Positions 1 to 10,467 of a DNA stretch of 64,000 bases are shown in pieces. The stretch spans positions 35,340,876 through 35,404,875 of the forward strand of contig CM022944.1 in assembly GCA_012931725.1 (NCBI GenBank), read 5' to 3'. The position numbers and the translations under genes are program-made. The notes below the pieces were generated by a model, which ran no database searches, was not told the DNA's origin, and saw only the letters and a list, made by a program, of their open reading frames with translations. Numbering within the stretch: position 1 is the first letter of the stretch; each line of letters starts with the position of its first letter. The stretch comes from Litsea cubeba. Its lineage: Eukaryota > Streptophyta > Magnoliopsida > Laurales > Lauraceae.

Positions 1-654
1 TGTACTCCGCCTTTGGTGTCACGGTAGTGACACGTTGAGAGGCGAGTTTCTGCTTCTTGGAGGGAGCAGCTTGTTCCTCAGGAAGTGGGAATGGTCCCAG
101 CGTCCCGAAGACGATAGTCCGGGGAGTCGAGGTCGACCCGGAGTTCACAGAGTTGCCGAGGGAGTTGACACTTCGGCAGCTGATGGGGCACTTGTAGGTG
201 CGCGTGGTTTGCTTCTGTTGAAGCATGAGTTGGTGCTTGCTTTCGTCGAAAAGTAATGGTTAGTGAAGCTGCCATTGTTAGTTTTTTCGAAAATATTTCT
301 GAAACAAGACCACATCCATTAGTAATCACAAGAATATAATGATCATAAATGGGAAGTTTCTATGGTTTCGTCTTTTCAAATTGCTCGAGGTAGATGACCC
401 AAACAATATGAGGAAGGCAAAATGCCATAGAGGGTACAATTGTTTCTGATCGCAGGTGTGGTAAGCCCGGAATGGGCATCCCAGTGACTGCTAGAAGCAA
501 TTGTGAACTTAAATTCGACTTATCGAGAAGCAGAGCTTGCTCGAGGTAAGAAGAATATAAAGTTGGAGTTACAGATGTGCCGGTCGCAATACAGTAGACC
601 CTGAAAGGGCGTACTAGTACCGCTAGACACAAATGTTTTGAGACCGCATCTATG

Positions 655-925
655 AGATGAGATTCTCTGTTTTGAAAGGTCAAGATTGGATTCATCAAAG
701 AGAGCAGATGGTATTCCAATCTGAACACGGGCTCAGCGATTTCCGCGAGCGCCAGTGCTCAGAAAGAAATGAACCATGATTTCTCGGATCTGAATCTAAA
801 AATGACGAGTTTTCTTTTGAAAGGGCCAATATCGGGTTCATCAAAGAGAGCAAAAGGCACTCCAATCTGAACACGGGCTCAGCGATTTCCGCGAGCGCCA
901 GTGCTCAGAAAGAAGAAGACCAAGA
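655..925. repeat. Two tandem ~153-bp units
   Basis: The segment with 'gaacacgggctcagcgattt' and the downstream 'ccgcgagcgccagtgctcag' occurs at about 722-768 and again at about 875-915, each preceded by 'catcaaagagagca'. It is a second, different duplication in the same leader. Between 925 and 1385 the DNA is mostly poly-T and TTTA tracts. Confidence 0.75.
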
Positions 926-1384
926 TTTCTCCAATCTAAACCCAAAATGACGAAGTTTTTTTTTTTTTTTTTTTGAAGATTTTTTTTTTTTTTTTTTTTA
1001 AAAAATCTTTTTTTTATTTTTTTTATTTATTTTTATTAATTTTTTTAAGATTTTTTTTTTGAAAATTTTTTTTTTATTTTTTATTTTTTATTTTAAAATT
1101 TTTTATATTTTTTTTTTATTATTATTTTTTTTAAAAGACGAGAGAGTACACATAGGCCTCCTAACCGGTCTTATGAAATCTTGATTGATAGAATTGCCCC
1201 CAGGTAAGGGTAGGATTACTTAATGAACCCGTTTGGAGGACCCTTGCCTAGAACAGTCAAGCTGTCTCCACACTCTGGACACGGCTTTTCTTAAATCAAC
1301 CATGATCAAAGAACACAGTTGGTTTTAACCTTAGTGGTCTATGTCTTTTTTTTTTTTATATTTTTTTTTTATTTTATTTTTATT

Positions 1385-2035
1385 TTATGAATTCATCGAA
1401 GAGAACCATGGCCCAAAACCTTAGTCGAACAGGCTCAACATTTCTGCAAGCGCGATGAACGATAGGAACAGATCAAGGTTTCTCAATTTTGAATCCAAAT
1501 TGAGAAATCTAAAAAAAAATTTTATTTTTTTTTATATATATATATATATTTTATATATTTTTTTTTTGATGAACTCATCGAAGAGAAACCATGGCCCAAA
1601 ACCTTAGTCGAACAGGCTCAACATTTCTGCAAGCGCGATGAACGATAGGAACAGATCAAGGTTTCTCAATTTTGAATTCAAATTGAGAAATCTAAAATTT
1701 TTTTATATATATATATATATATTTTTTTTTGATTTTTTAATGAACTCATCGAAGAGAAACCATGGCCCAAAACCTTAGTCGAACAGGCTCAACATTTCTG
1801 TAAGCGCGATGAACGATAGGAACAGATCAAGGTTTCTCAATTTTGAATCCAAATTAAGAAATCTAAAATTTTTTTTTATATATATATATATTTTTTTTAT
1901 TTTTAATGAACTCATCGAAGAGAAACCATGGCCCAAACCTTAGTCGAACAGGCTCAACATTTCTGCAAGCGCGATGAACGATAGGAACGGATCAAGGTTT
2001 CTCAATTTTGAATCCAATTGAGAAATCTGATTTTT
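1385..2035. repeat. Four tandem ~170-bp units with AT-rich spacers
   Basis: A conserved core containing CCATGGCCCAAAACC and GCGCGATGAACGATAGG occurs four times; the CCATGG positions are 1406, 1589, 1760 and 1926 (spacings 183, 171, 166). Cores are nearly identical; the spacing differences come from T-rich and (TA)n spacers. The array lies in the leader of the minus-strand gypsy element. Confidence 0.85.
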
Positions 2036-2272
2036 TTTGTTTTTTTTTTTTTTTAATTTGTTTTTTTTTTTTTTTGAAAAGAGAAAGAATGAAATAAATT
2101 CAAAGAATTAGAAATTTCCAAACAAAAATCTCATCTCATTTTTTTTTGCAGAATTCAACATAGGCCACCAATTATAAAGTAGCCAAGGAATCGAGAAAAG
2201 AAATATAAGCATAGAGCAGAATATATGATATGCAAATATTTCATTTCTAGCATCGTGTTCTCAAATAAACGA

Positions 2273-2290
2273 GTCCCACCGGGTGTGCCA
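2273..2290 (-). promoter_or_regulatory. Primer-binding site
   Basis: The minus strand has TGGCACACCCGGTGGGAC three bases inside the LTR end. Its complement on the plus strand looks like a tRNA 3' end: T-arm CGAGTCCCACCGG followed by GTGTGCCA. I do not assign the tRNA species. Confidence 0.55.
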
Positions 2291-2559
2291 GCTTGATGGA
2301 CCGCGCTCCTGCTCGGGTTCCTACCGAGGTCGGCGGACGTGGGAGTCCGTTTGTTTCCGACCCTTTCGTAACCGGGGGGCAGGGGCGTACATCAACATTT
2401 CTTTTTTTGTGGGTGTGCCAGATTTTCTATTTTTACTTGGAATTGCAAATGGTAATCCGGAGATCAACCTTCGCAAGTAAAAAGGAAATCAACTTCTTTC
2501 AAGTTTTCCATTGCACATATATTTAAGAAAAGAGACATTTTCTTGATTTGCCGTGAAAG

Positions 2560-2645
2560 GCGATTTTTTGGCATTTATAGCCGATTTTGGCGTTTATAGC
2601 CGATTTTGGCGTTTATAGCCGATTTTTGGCATTTATAGCCGATTT
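2560..2645. repeat. Minisatellite, about four 22-23-bp units
   Basis: Units built on 'gccgattttggcgtttata' repeat head to tail with one- or two-base length differences, inside the gypsy LTR. Confidence 0.8.
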
Positions 2646-3158
2646 ACAATTCTTATCAATAATGAAAGACAAGAGTTGTGATTTTGTCTCTTTAAAAAAA
2701 ATACAAACTACAATGAAAAGCAAGAAAAGGAGGATCTAACTTCTCAGGAGATTGTGGAGGACTCGTTTAGATTGACGGTCGCAAGCCATATGTGGGCTTC
2801 GCCATCATCCATGCAGATGAGAACAGAGGATGCTATTTGATTCACTTGGCTTGGCTATAACCTCGGGTTTTTAGAAGACAAAGACCAAAGGAAGGTCCTA
2901 TGTCCAATAAAAAACCGAGTAGACGGGCTGAAAAGCCACATCTAAGCCATTGGAGGCAGGAGGAGAAGGCAAGGACCTTGGGGGGGGGGGGGGGGGTACC
3001 CCCCAAGGGACTTTTGTCACCTTGTTGCGGTGGCCGGTGTAGAACTTCCGCAGAGTTTTCTCTCTTTTTCTTTTCTCTGGATTTCTGACTGCTATCTGAT
3101 GTTTGTTGTGTGTTTTTCTGATCTTTCTGATGATCTGGATTCCTTTGGAGTGCTCTCC

Positions 3159-3166
3159 TATTTATA
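3159..3166 (-). promoter_or_regulatory. TATA box in the gypsy LTR
   Basis: The minus strand reads GAGCCTATAAATAGGAG, a canonical plant TATA box, in the middle of the inferred LTR. Transcription would start roughly 30 bases further left, near 3130, and run toward the primer site. This supports the minus orientation of the element. Confidence 0.55.
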
Positions 3167-4618
3167 GGCTCTTGGTAGCCATTTAGGAGAGCTTATGGGC
3201 TTTTAATGTCATTAAGCCACATAATGGGAGGAGTTACAAAATTGATTTGTTTATTTTGTAACTCCTTTTTCTTGGCTTCTGATTGGCCGGAGGAGATTGA
3301 GGGCATTTAATCGCCTTTAATCGCCATGATGGGAGGAGTTTCATGGGTTAAATGCCATGAATCTCTTGACTTGTAACTCCCGAATGCTTGCTTCTGATTG
3401 GGCCGTCCAAAGAAATGGATTAATGACTGTAATAAAGCTAGTCAATTAATCGCATTAAGTGGTCGCCGAGTAGCTGAAGAGTCGCGGGCCGTGCCACGTC
3501 TTTTGGAATTCTTCTGTCGATGATCATCGATGGATCTTCATGTAGATCGACATCAGGTGACCATGTAATTTCAGGTGCTTGTTGCCAACAGCGGGTCGGT
3601 GCCATCTGTCCTGTCGATTTCTCGATCGGTCGGGTGGAAAGCACACTTTTTTTGGTTGACCGGGTGGCGATCAATACTGTCTTTGATACTCTTGATGATT
3701 TACCCGTGTTTTGGACGGATATCAGAGGACTTGGTGTCTCAAAAGCATGAATTTTGGAAAGTACCAGAGGCTGGGCTCCTCGAATCGCGAAAAAAACGGC
3801 GAAAACCGGGGTTTCCGGGGCTTTCCCGGCGACCCCGGGGTCCATGGTCGCCGGCGACCCTGGCCCAGGGTCGCAGGGGTCTGCGACCCTGGGGGGGTTT
3901 TCCCCCGTTTTGGTCCCGTTTTGCGTCCGTTTTTGCTCTTTTTTGATTCTTTTTTCTTCTGTACTTTTCTTTGACATTTTGATCATTTATTGGCCTGATT
4001 TCTTTGTAGGAAACCTGATGAGAATCCTTGCATTTTATTTTGCAAAGTTTCCAATTTCCTGAGAAAGCCGAAGACTTTGTCGCGCAGAACTGCCGATTTT
4101 CCGTCAGAAGCTGAAACTGGGCCAAACGATGTCGGAATGACCTGAAATTTGGTGTGAAGCCTCTTGAGCAATAAATAAGACCAACCATAGGCTTTTGTTT
4201 GAGTTTCGAAGCCGTTTGGGGTCCTATCACCTGCAGACTTGCTTTTTATCGCGATGAAGATGTCGCGGTTTGATGTGCGGTCAACCGATGTCCGATTGAC
4301 TTGAAATTTGACAGGGTACCTATTGGAGTCATTTAAGATGATCCATAGGTTCTGTCTTGGAAACCATGGTCCCGGAGAGCTTTACCACCGAGAGGCTTGA
4401 TTTGGCTGTCGGAGAAGCGAAGTTAGGCCAAATGATCTTGAAATGGCTTGAAACTTCTTGTGTACTCCTCTTTTGGCTGTCTGGATGAATCTTGCAGTTT
4501 TTGTTTGATTCTGACAAGATTTGATTTTTGGAAGCAGCATTGCCTATTTATGGCAGGTTGCGACTTTATGTAGCTCTTTGGATCTTGAAAAGGCAAAGTG
4601 ACATTTTTGGTGTCAACA

Positions 4619-4945
4619 ATTATCCTTTGGGTAATATAGACCACGAGGGACATTTCGTAGTAGATAGCGAATAATCCGCTTCACAGCTGTCAAATGAAGG
4701 TGACGAGGAGCTGTCATGAACTGGCTCACAAGATTAACACCATAGGAGATGTCAGGTCTAGTGATGGTGAGATATATAAGACTTCCCACCAGGCGCCGGT
4801 ATATATGAGGATCAGGAAGGAGATCACCATCATCTTTACTTAGTTTAAGATTTACCTCGACAGGAGTATCAACAGGCGAAGAATCATGGAGGTCAGCCAA
4901 CTCTATAAGGTCTGATGTGTATTTTTGTTGATTAACAAAGAGACC
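4619..4945 (-). pseudogene. copia 1 RT tail and RNase H N-terminus, truncated
   Basis: After the stop the same frame resumes with LVNQQKYTSDLIELADLH-like sequence, then GSLIYLTITRPDISYGVNLV and HLTAVKRIIRYLL. Coding similarity ends at 4619, where the gypsy LTR begins. The catalytic DSDWA and the SSAEAEY part of RNase H are missing. Confidence 0.85.
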
Positions 4946-5692
4946 TTAGGGAGATTGATGCACCTCTAAGCCCAAGAAATAATGCAAAGGGCCCAAATCC
5001 TTCATGTTGAAGTAAATCCGGAGAGAATCTTGGAGAGATTTGATCATACCATCATCCGTGCTAGTGATAATAATATCGTCAACATACACCAGAAGCACAG
5101 TAACCCCAGTAGATGTGTGGCAGCGAAAGAGAGAAGGATCGTAAGGGTTCTGAGTAAAGCCAATATTGCATAAGCGACCCTTGAAGGTATCGAACCATGC
5201 CCGAGGAGCTTGCTTGAGTCCATAAAGAGATTTTCGCAGCCGACAGACGGACCTCTTGGAGGGAGAGGGTATGCCTTGTGGTATACGCATATAGATTTCT
5301 TCCTGCAAATCCCCATGGAGAAATGCATTTTTGACATCCATTTGGTATAATGGCCAAGACTGAGATGCAGCAATGGCGAGAAGTAACCTAACAGATGTCA
5401 TCTTTGCCACAGGTGCAAACGTCTCCTCATAGTCAATGCCATACTCCTGTCTGTTTCCGAGTGCCACAAGTCGAGCTTTGTGTCTATCCAACGACCCATC
5501 AGATTTAAGTTTGACCGAGTAGATCCATTTGCAACCAATGGGCTTAACTGCTGAAGGACACTCCACAATATCCCATGTGTGATTCAGAGCCAATGCATTT
5601 AATTCCTCCTTCATGGCTTGGTTCCAGCAATCTTGTTGGACAGCCTGCAAATAAGAACTTGGGATAGAGAGAGAATATAAAGTGGTCATCAA
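4946..5692 (-). pseudogene. copia 1 reverse transcriptase
   Basis: A 248-codon frame starts at MTTLYSLS, a shift away from the integrase frame. It contains WDIVECPSAVKPIGCKWIYS, ARLVALGNRQEYGIDYEETF, QMDVKNAFLHGDL, KSLYGLKQAPRAWF and the catalytic YVDD (5085-5074). It stops after LGLEVHQSP, where related elements read on with an ordinary codon; one base change gives a nonsense codon. The domain would copy element RNA into DNA. Confidence 0.88.
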
Positions 5693-7145
5693 AGAAGTAT
5701 GGTAAACCCATACCGCTCAGGCGGTCTAGAATTTCTGGAGGAGCGACGTAAGGCAGGAGTAGGCGTGGAACCAGTTGTCGGTGGAGGATCAGGGGAAGGG
5801 CCATCGGCAGTGGGAGGTTGCTTCCGTTGGCGGTATACAAAAGCAGGATTAAACCTAGTAACAGAGAGTTGTTCTGAAAAACCTGGTAATAGAGCTGGTG
5901 AAGAGGAATGAGGACAGTCCACGTGAGTGTGGAAGAAATATTGATTTTCAAAGAAAATAACATTTCGAGAAACCCTGATGCGACGACCAATGAGATCATA
6001 ACAAACAAAACCTTTTTGATTAGTGGCATAACCCAAAAAGGCACACCGGCGAGATTGTGCTGTTAGTTTCGTTCTTTCTGTGGGAGGGAGGTGAACGAAG
6101 CAAACACATCCAAATGTATGTAGATGATCAAACATAGGATGATGACCATAATTTAAAATGAGGTGTTAAATGATCAATGGTAGGGGAAGGAAGGCGGTTA
6201 ATGAGATAGACAGCCGTGGTGAGAGATTCAGTCCAAAAACGAGGGGGAACGGATGATTCAATCAAAAGAGTCCTAGTGATGTCAAGAAGATGTCTGTTTT
6301 TCCGTTCCGCTACTCCATTTTGTTGTGGAGTGTACGGACAGGTACGTTGAGAAATGATTCCTTTATGGTTTAAAAAAGATTGAAAATCCTTGGAAACATA
6401 CTCCCCCCCCCCCCCCCCCCCCCCCGAGTCTGAGCGCAAAGTTTTAATGCATTTAGAGAATTGGTTTTCAACATATTGAACAAAAAATTTAAATGCATTA
6501 AGAACATCAGACTTAGAATGTAATAAATAAATCCAAGTAAATCTGCTGTAGTCATCAATGAATGTTACAAAATACTTGAAATGACTATGTGAAAGGGTTG
6601 GAGCAATGCCCCAAACATCACTGTGAACTAAATCAAAACATGCAATGATCTGAGTGTGAGAGTTTGCAAAGGGTAAAGTTTTACTTTTACCTAATTTACA
6701 AGCATCACATTCAAAAGAAGCAGAATGAATAGGTTTATTTATTAATCCAGATTGAAATAATGTAGACATTGTAGAAGCATTCGGATGACCAAGTCTATTA
6801 TGCCACAAACGACAATTATTCTGAATAAAAAAACAAAGTAACTGATGTAAAGTATTTTTCTTAATAACGAAAGATAATGGTAAGGAAAAAAGTCTGCCTT
6901 GCTTAGGCCCCCTCGCGATCACTTCCCCTACTCCTGGTCCTGCACAACCAGCCAGAAGAAGAAAAGGAGACAGTGTAATTATTGTCAACAAGTTGACTCA
7001 CAGAAACCAAATTAGTAGTAAGATGAGGAGAAACCAAAACATTGGTTAAGGGTAAGGGGCCAGGGGTATCACCAACAGAGGTGATGGGGAGATGATCTCC
7101 GTTGGCAGCTTGAACAGTGAGATTCCCCAGTGTAAGGAACAACAT
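5689..7145 (-). pseudogene. copia 1 protease C-terminus and integrase, frameshifted
   Basis: Frames at 7145-6903, 6991-6128 and 6135-5689 follow one another with shifts. The integrase zinc-binding part shows HNRLGHPN and CDACKLGKSK. The catalytic core has DLVHSDVWG, then LRSDSGG followed by EY, and PYTPQQNGVAERKNRHL with the catalytic Glu. A run of 23 C on the plus strand (6403-6425) makes seven glycines where the family has two. The last frame holds the integrase C-terminus (FDHLHTFGCVCFVHLP). Frame breaks fall near 6940 and 6130. Integrase would insert the cDNA. Confidence 0.85.
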
Positions 7146-8265
7146 TCTGTAATGTTACGGGTGAAGAGGTCATATGATTACTTGCCCCAGAATCTAAGTA
7201 CCATGTATTAGAAAGAGAGGAAGCCGTACCGGCGATGTTCATGGATGCTAAGGCATTGATGATCATTTGGTTAACCATCTCAGGGGTGAGAGGAGCAGGA
7301 GACGTAGATTGTGATGAGGAACCAGGCTGTGAGGAGGAATCATACTGCAGAGAACCACTGAAGTCAAATGATGCATATGGAGGAGTGGTCACAGTGTAAG
7401 CAGTAAGAGGTGATGACACAGTGGAAGGGCCGGACTGCACATAATTGCGGGAAGTAGAATTGCGAGCCTTCTTCCGACATTCTTTAATAACATGTCCAGT
7501 GGCCTTACAATATCTGCAAATTTTTGCCTTGCATTGATTTGCATAGTGTCCATATTTTTTGCAGTTATGGCACTGAACTTTACTGATGTACCGAGGAGGT
7601 TGTCTGGCTGTTGCAACATAGGCAAATGGAGCCTCAGCAGATCTCTGTTGTTCCAGAGTAGTTTTAGTAACTAGACGTTGTTCTTCCCGCAGAAGTTCCT
7701 GAAGACAGGCATCCAGGCTGGGAAGAGGAGCCCTGCTCATCAAGTTGGATCTAACTGTCTCAAACTCTAGACGAAGTTTCATAAGAAGCTGATCCCGATG
7801 ACTACTTTGCTGCAATGGAAGCAATTCCGGTAAAAGTGCGGCAGATACCGTGGCAAACTTAATCTCATCATATTCAGACCACAGGCGGCGGAAGCCATTG
7901 TAATACTCCTGAATAGTCTGGGTGCCTTGAGTGAATTGAGAGATTTCAAGTTCCAATTGAAACTGGCGAGCAGCATTGCCTTGTTGATAAATTTTCTTAA
8001 GATAGTCCCACTTTTCACGGGCAGTTTTGCAGGGTTTTAAGTTGAGAATAAAATGTTACTCAACAGATCCTAGCAACCAAGTCTTGATTTTAGCATCCTT
8101 TGTCTTCTAAGCTAAAATCTTTTTATCATCTTCCGTAGGTTGAGGTTCAGATCCATCAATGTGTGCCCAGAGTTCTTTTCCTTCCAAGTAAATTTGAAAT
8201 TGGAAGGCCCATGAGGTATAATTTGTCCCATCAAAGTGAATCAGGGCAATCTCATGTTTTTCCAT
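7069..8265 (-). pseudogene. copia 1 gag and protease, frameshifted
   Basis: Gag starts at 8265 (MEKHEIALIHFDGTNYTSW, the typical N-terminal gag signature). The frame is lost at about 8107-7957, then recovered as a 295-codon frame from 7956. That frame has the gag core, two CCHC zinc knuckles (CHNCKKYGHYANQC and CRYCKATGHVIKEC, about 7575-7480) and the aspartic protease active site in YLDSGASNHMT (7181-7199). Gag would package the RNA in virus-like particles and the protease would cut the polyprotein. A frame break near 7140 separates it from the next part. Confidence 0.85.
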
Positions 8266-9018
8266 GACTAAAAACAAGGAAGAAGTACTGATATAGTCCA
8301 AACTACAGTCTAACGAGTGAAGAGGTCCAGACCAGTTCCCAGAATCCACAGAATAAATATTGGACAAAAGTAGTGCACTGAAAAAAATAATCCAGAACAG
8401 TACTCAGCAAATAGTGCACTAACACAGGCACTGTGATACACAGACGACCTGGCCGTCAGTGTGTAGATCTGCACGTGGATCCCACCAATTGATCTGCTGT
8501 CAGATCTGAGGAAGAGGATGGGTGCACAACAAATTTCCGCAACTATTGGAAGCAGTCTCAGGCAAAACTAATCCAAATCAAAACTTTTGGACGGCTGAGA
8601 TGAAAAGATATGGACAAAACTGACGTTCTACAAAAATTGATATATGGCCTACCTCTGATGATGTATAAATCCAGGCGACCAAGATGGGCTGAGTCAGCTG
8701 AGAAGCAGATGATGATCGCAGGTGGGCCACATCAGATCTGAGACAATCAGGGATGATCACAGACGACTGGACTGGAGATTTGATCTCTGATGATCAAAAA
8801 AAGGAAAATATTCTTCAAATATCCAAGAAGCTTTAGGCGAACAAGATGGGACTAATCCGCTGATGTAGTGGTGATGATCGCAGGTGGGCCACTCCTGATC
8901 TGAGATGATCAGGGAAGATCAGATATGATCTGGCTGAAGAAGATGATCACAGATGATCATAAACAGGCTCCCAATGAATGGAAGATGAGTTAGGAGAAGA
9001 TCAAAGATGGTCGACCTT
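8266..9018 (-). other. copia 1 untranslated leader
   Basis: Noncoding leader between primer site and gag. It carries two copies of the 20-mer gatgatcgcaggtgggccac (plus strand, 8711-8730 and 8873-8892) and several 'gatctgag' and 'gatgatca' motifs. The same 20-mer occurs in the leader of copia 3 at 17476-17495. Confidence 0.7.
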
Positions 9019-9030
9019 GCTCTGATTCCA
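9019..9030 (-). promoter_or_regulatory. Primer-binding site of copia 1
   Basis: The minus strand reads TGGAATCAGAGC, one base different from the standard copia site TGGTATCAGAGC (initiator methionine tRNA), directly abutting the LTR. Confidence 0.8.
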
Positions 9031-9242
9031 TGACATTTTTAGAGAGAGATGAAACACAGAACAAGAAAGAGAGATGAATGTCGTATCCCATTCTAGGATC
9101 GACTGATGTATATATAAGGGCTTAATACCCTAATTACAATCAATTACAAATCAATCACAAATCTTAGATCCTAAAATTAAGTAACAACTTTGACTAATTA
9201 CAAAGCAATAAATGGGCCAAAATGGATGGGCCTGGATTGACA
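9031..9242 (-). repeat. 5' LTR of copia 1 (212 bp)
   Basis: The minus strand starts TGTCAATCC at 9242 and ends in TGTCA at 9031, immediately before the primer site. A TATA-like stretch (TTATATATA) lies at about 9108-9116. It shares 'aggatcgactg' with the LTRs of copia 3, suggesting related families. Only one LTR is present, so the outer edge is inferred. Confidence 0.65.
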
Positions 9243-10180
9243 CGCCTGATATAGCGTAGCGGGCCACTATTTTGATCCATGATCAAGGATGAAAATAGCG
9301 GTAGCGGCGGGCGTAGTGGCCCGCCGCCAAACCGCTACGAAGCGGGCGATACGTAGCGTAGCGGCGTAGCGGTGCGATTTGAAAAAATTGCCCAAAAAAT
9401 CTGAGAAAATTCCAGAAAATTGTAAAATGAAAGAATATGTGATTCTTTTGCAAAAGTAAGTAAGAAAAGGGGGCGTAGCGGTGCCCTCAATATATGAAGT
9501 CCTGTATTGCTGTATAAATAGAAAATAATAGTATTGATTAGTTTTTTCACATGTATTCATGTTTCTTAGTCATACTAACTTAGGAAGTAATGGAAAGCTC
9601 ATAAAAAAAAAAAAAAAACTAGAACATGAAATAAAGGCATAAGACTTAAGAGTTAGGTCATTACTCATTAATGAACATTGAACAATTAAATATCAATACT
9701 TCAACATTCAAGGTTCAAATTCAATCAAGTGAATGAACTATGAAGTGTTCAACAATCAACATTCAACATTCAACACCAATTTAGAAATGACAGAGTAGAG
9801 AGTTAGTGAAGGAAATAGGAATACCTTAGTCACCAGCACAATGAGGGTTCTTTATAAAACAATTTAATTAAGACCGGTTTGAAATCTAGTAGTAATAGGT
9901 AACTATATCTTTACTACTATACAATTTCAAACATAATTAAACAGGTTTAATATCTTATCTAGCAAGTTATGATAATAATAGATATCGAAGCACAAAAACG
10001 GAAAGACAAAAAGCAAAAGAGTCTAGCTATCATGGTCAAGTAGGATCCTTTCGTTTTCTTGATTGACACTTCTCTAAAACACGCGCTTCGCGGAGGGGGT
10101 TCGCGGGTATCCCCCGGCGGGGGTCGAGCTGATATATCGTGGCGGTACTGCGTAGCGGCCGATATTTTTATCCATGTCCA
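9243..10180. repeat. Noncoding segment framed by 'tagcgg' palindromic ends, possible non-autonomous DNA transposon
   Basis: The left end (9249-9380) is rich in 'gtagcgg/ccgctac' in both orientations and contains an imperfect palindrome centred on TGATCA at about 9283. The right end (about 10128-10180) repeats 'gcgtagcggcc' followed by 'atttttatccatg', matching the left end as a direct and as an inverted copy. The middle is AT-rich with no coding sequence. A miniature or deleted TIR element is plausible; no clean target-site duplication was found. Confidence 0.35.
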
Positions 10181-10185
10181 TGATA

Positions 10186-10467
10186 CCCAGTCCTTTAGAG
10201 TTTCCCCTGCCCTCTTTCTAGGCGAATGTTCACCAACACCCTTCTACAGGGACTGGAATGACATCCTAGTGCTAATGCGATGGATCCCATCAAAACTCCG
10301 CAGTTAAGCGTGCTTGGGTGAGAGTAGTACTAGGATGGGTGACCTCCTGGGAAGTCCTCGTGTTGCACCCCCTTTTAAAATGTCACGCTCGTGGCCCCCT
10401 GTAGAAGGGCCTTGGGCCAGCGAGCATCCGCCTAGAGAGAGTGCGGGGGAAACTCTAAAGGACTGGG
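10186..10467. repeat. ~70-bp inverted repeat flanking the 5S segment
   Basis: Arm 1 (10186-10252) contains cccagtcctttagagtttcc and cttctacaggg. Arm 2 (10396-10467) is its imperfect reverse complement, with ccctgtagaagg and ggaaactctaaaggactggg. The 5S-like sequence forms the ~143-base loop region. Confidence 0.8.
10255..10371 (+). rRNA. 5S rRNA-like sequence inside the Cassandra-like unit
   Basis: From about 10283 to 10371 the sequence matches plant 5S rRNA closely: ggatcccatcaaaactccgc, agttaagcgtgcttgggt (box A region) and ggatgggtgacctcctggga (box C), followed by a T run (10373-10376). The first ~25 bases diverge from the usual 5S 5' end. The internal pol III control elements look intact, but this is transposon cargo rather than a unit of a 5S rDNA array: there is only one copy. 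Confidence 0.85.

Larger units (their letters stand above)
1..4618 (-). mobile_element. Ty3/gypsy LTR retrotransposon, 5' part (LTR, PBS, leader), cut by window edge
   Basis: Read on the minus strand, the element starts at 4618 with TGTTGACACC, a common plant gypsy LTR start, exactly where the copia 1 RNase H reading breaks off. A 2.3-kb LTR follows, then a primer-binding site at 2290-2273, then a long AT-rich leader reaching the window start. Flanking bases 4619-4623 (attat) would be one copy of a target-site duplication; the other copy lies outside the window. Gag is not securely visible. A minus frame starting near 276 could be its beginning but carries an apparent frame break. The lineage cannot be fixed without pol. 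Confidence 0.6.
2294..4618 (-). repeat. 5' LTR of the minus-strand gypsy element
   Basis: The LTR is bounded on the minus strand by TGTTGACACC at 4618 and a CA end at 2295-2294, three bases before the primer site. A TATA box sits about 1.45 kb into the LTR, which fits a U3 promoter. The LTR holds a run of 17 G followed by TA and six C (2980-3004). Open frames at 3438-4230 on both strands are GC-rich LTR sequence with no recognisable protein. The other LTR is not in the window, so the boundaries rest on TG/CA plus PBS and promoter placement. Confidence 0.55.
4619..9242 (-). mobile_element. Ty1/copia retrotransposon (copia 1), degenerate, 3' end removed by gypsy insertion
   Basis: On the minus strand the order is LTR (9242-9031), primer site, leader, gag, protease, integrase, reverse transcriptase, part of RNase H. 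The copia order (integrase before reverse transcriptase) is clear. Frame breaks at several points and a stop within the RT/RNase H region make it inactive. The RNase H C-terminus, polypurine tract and 3' LTR are absent and should lie left of the window, beyond the gypsy insertion at 4618/4619. Confidence 0.88.

Noticed and set aside
3438..4230. Overlapping 120-180-codon frames on both strands
   Set aside because: They fall inside the inferred gypsy LTR and are GC-rich low-complexity sequence without domains.
10255..10371. Functional 5S rRNA gene
   Set aside because: Single copy, diverged first ~25 bases, embedded in a retrotransposon-like LTR; better explained as Cassandra-type cargo.
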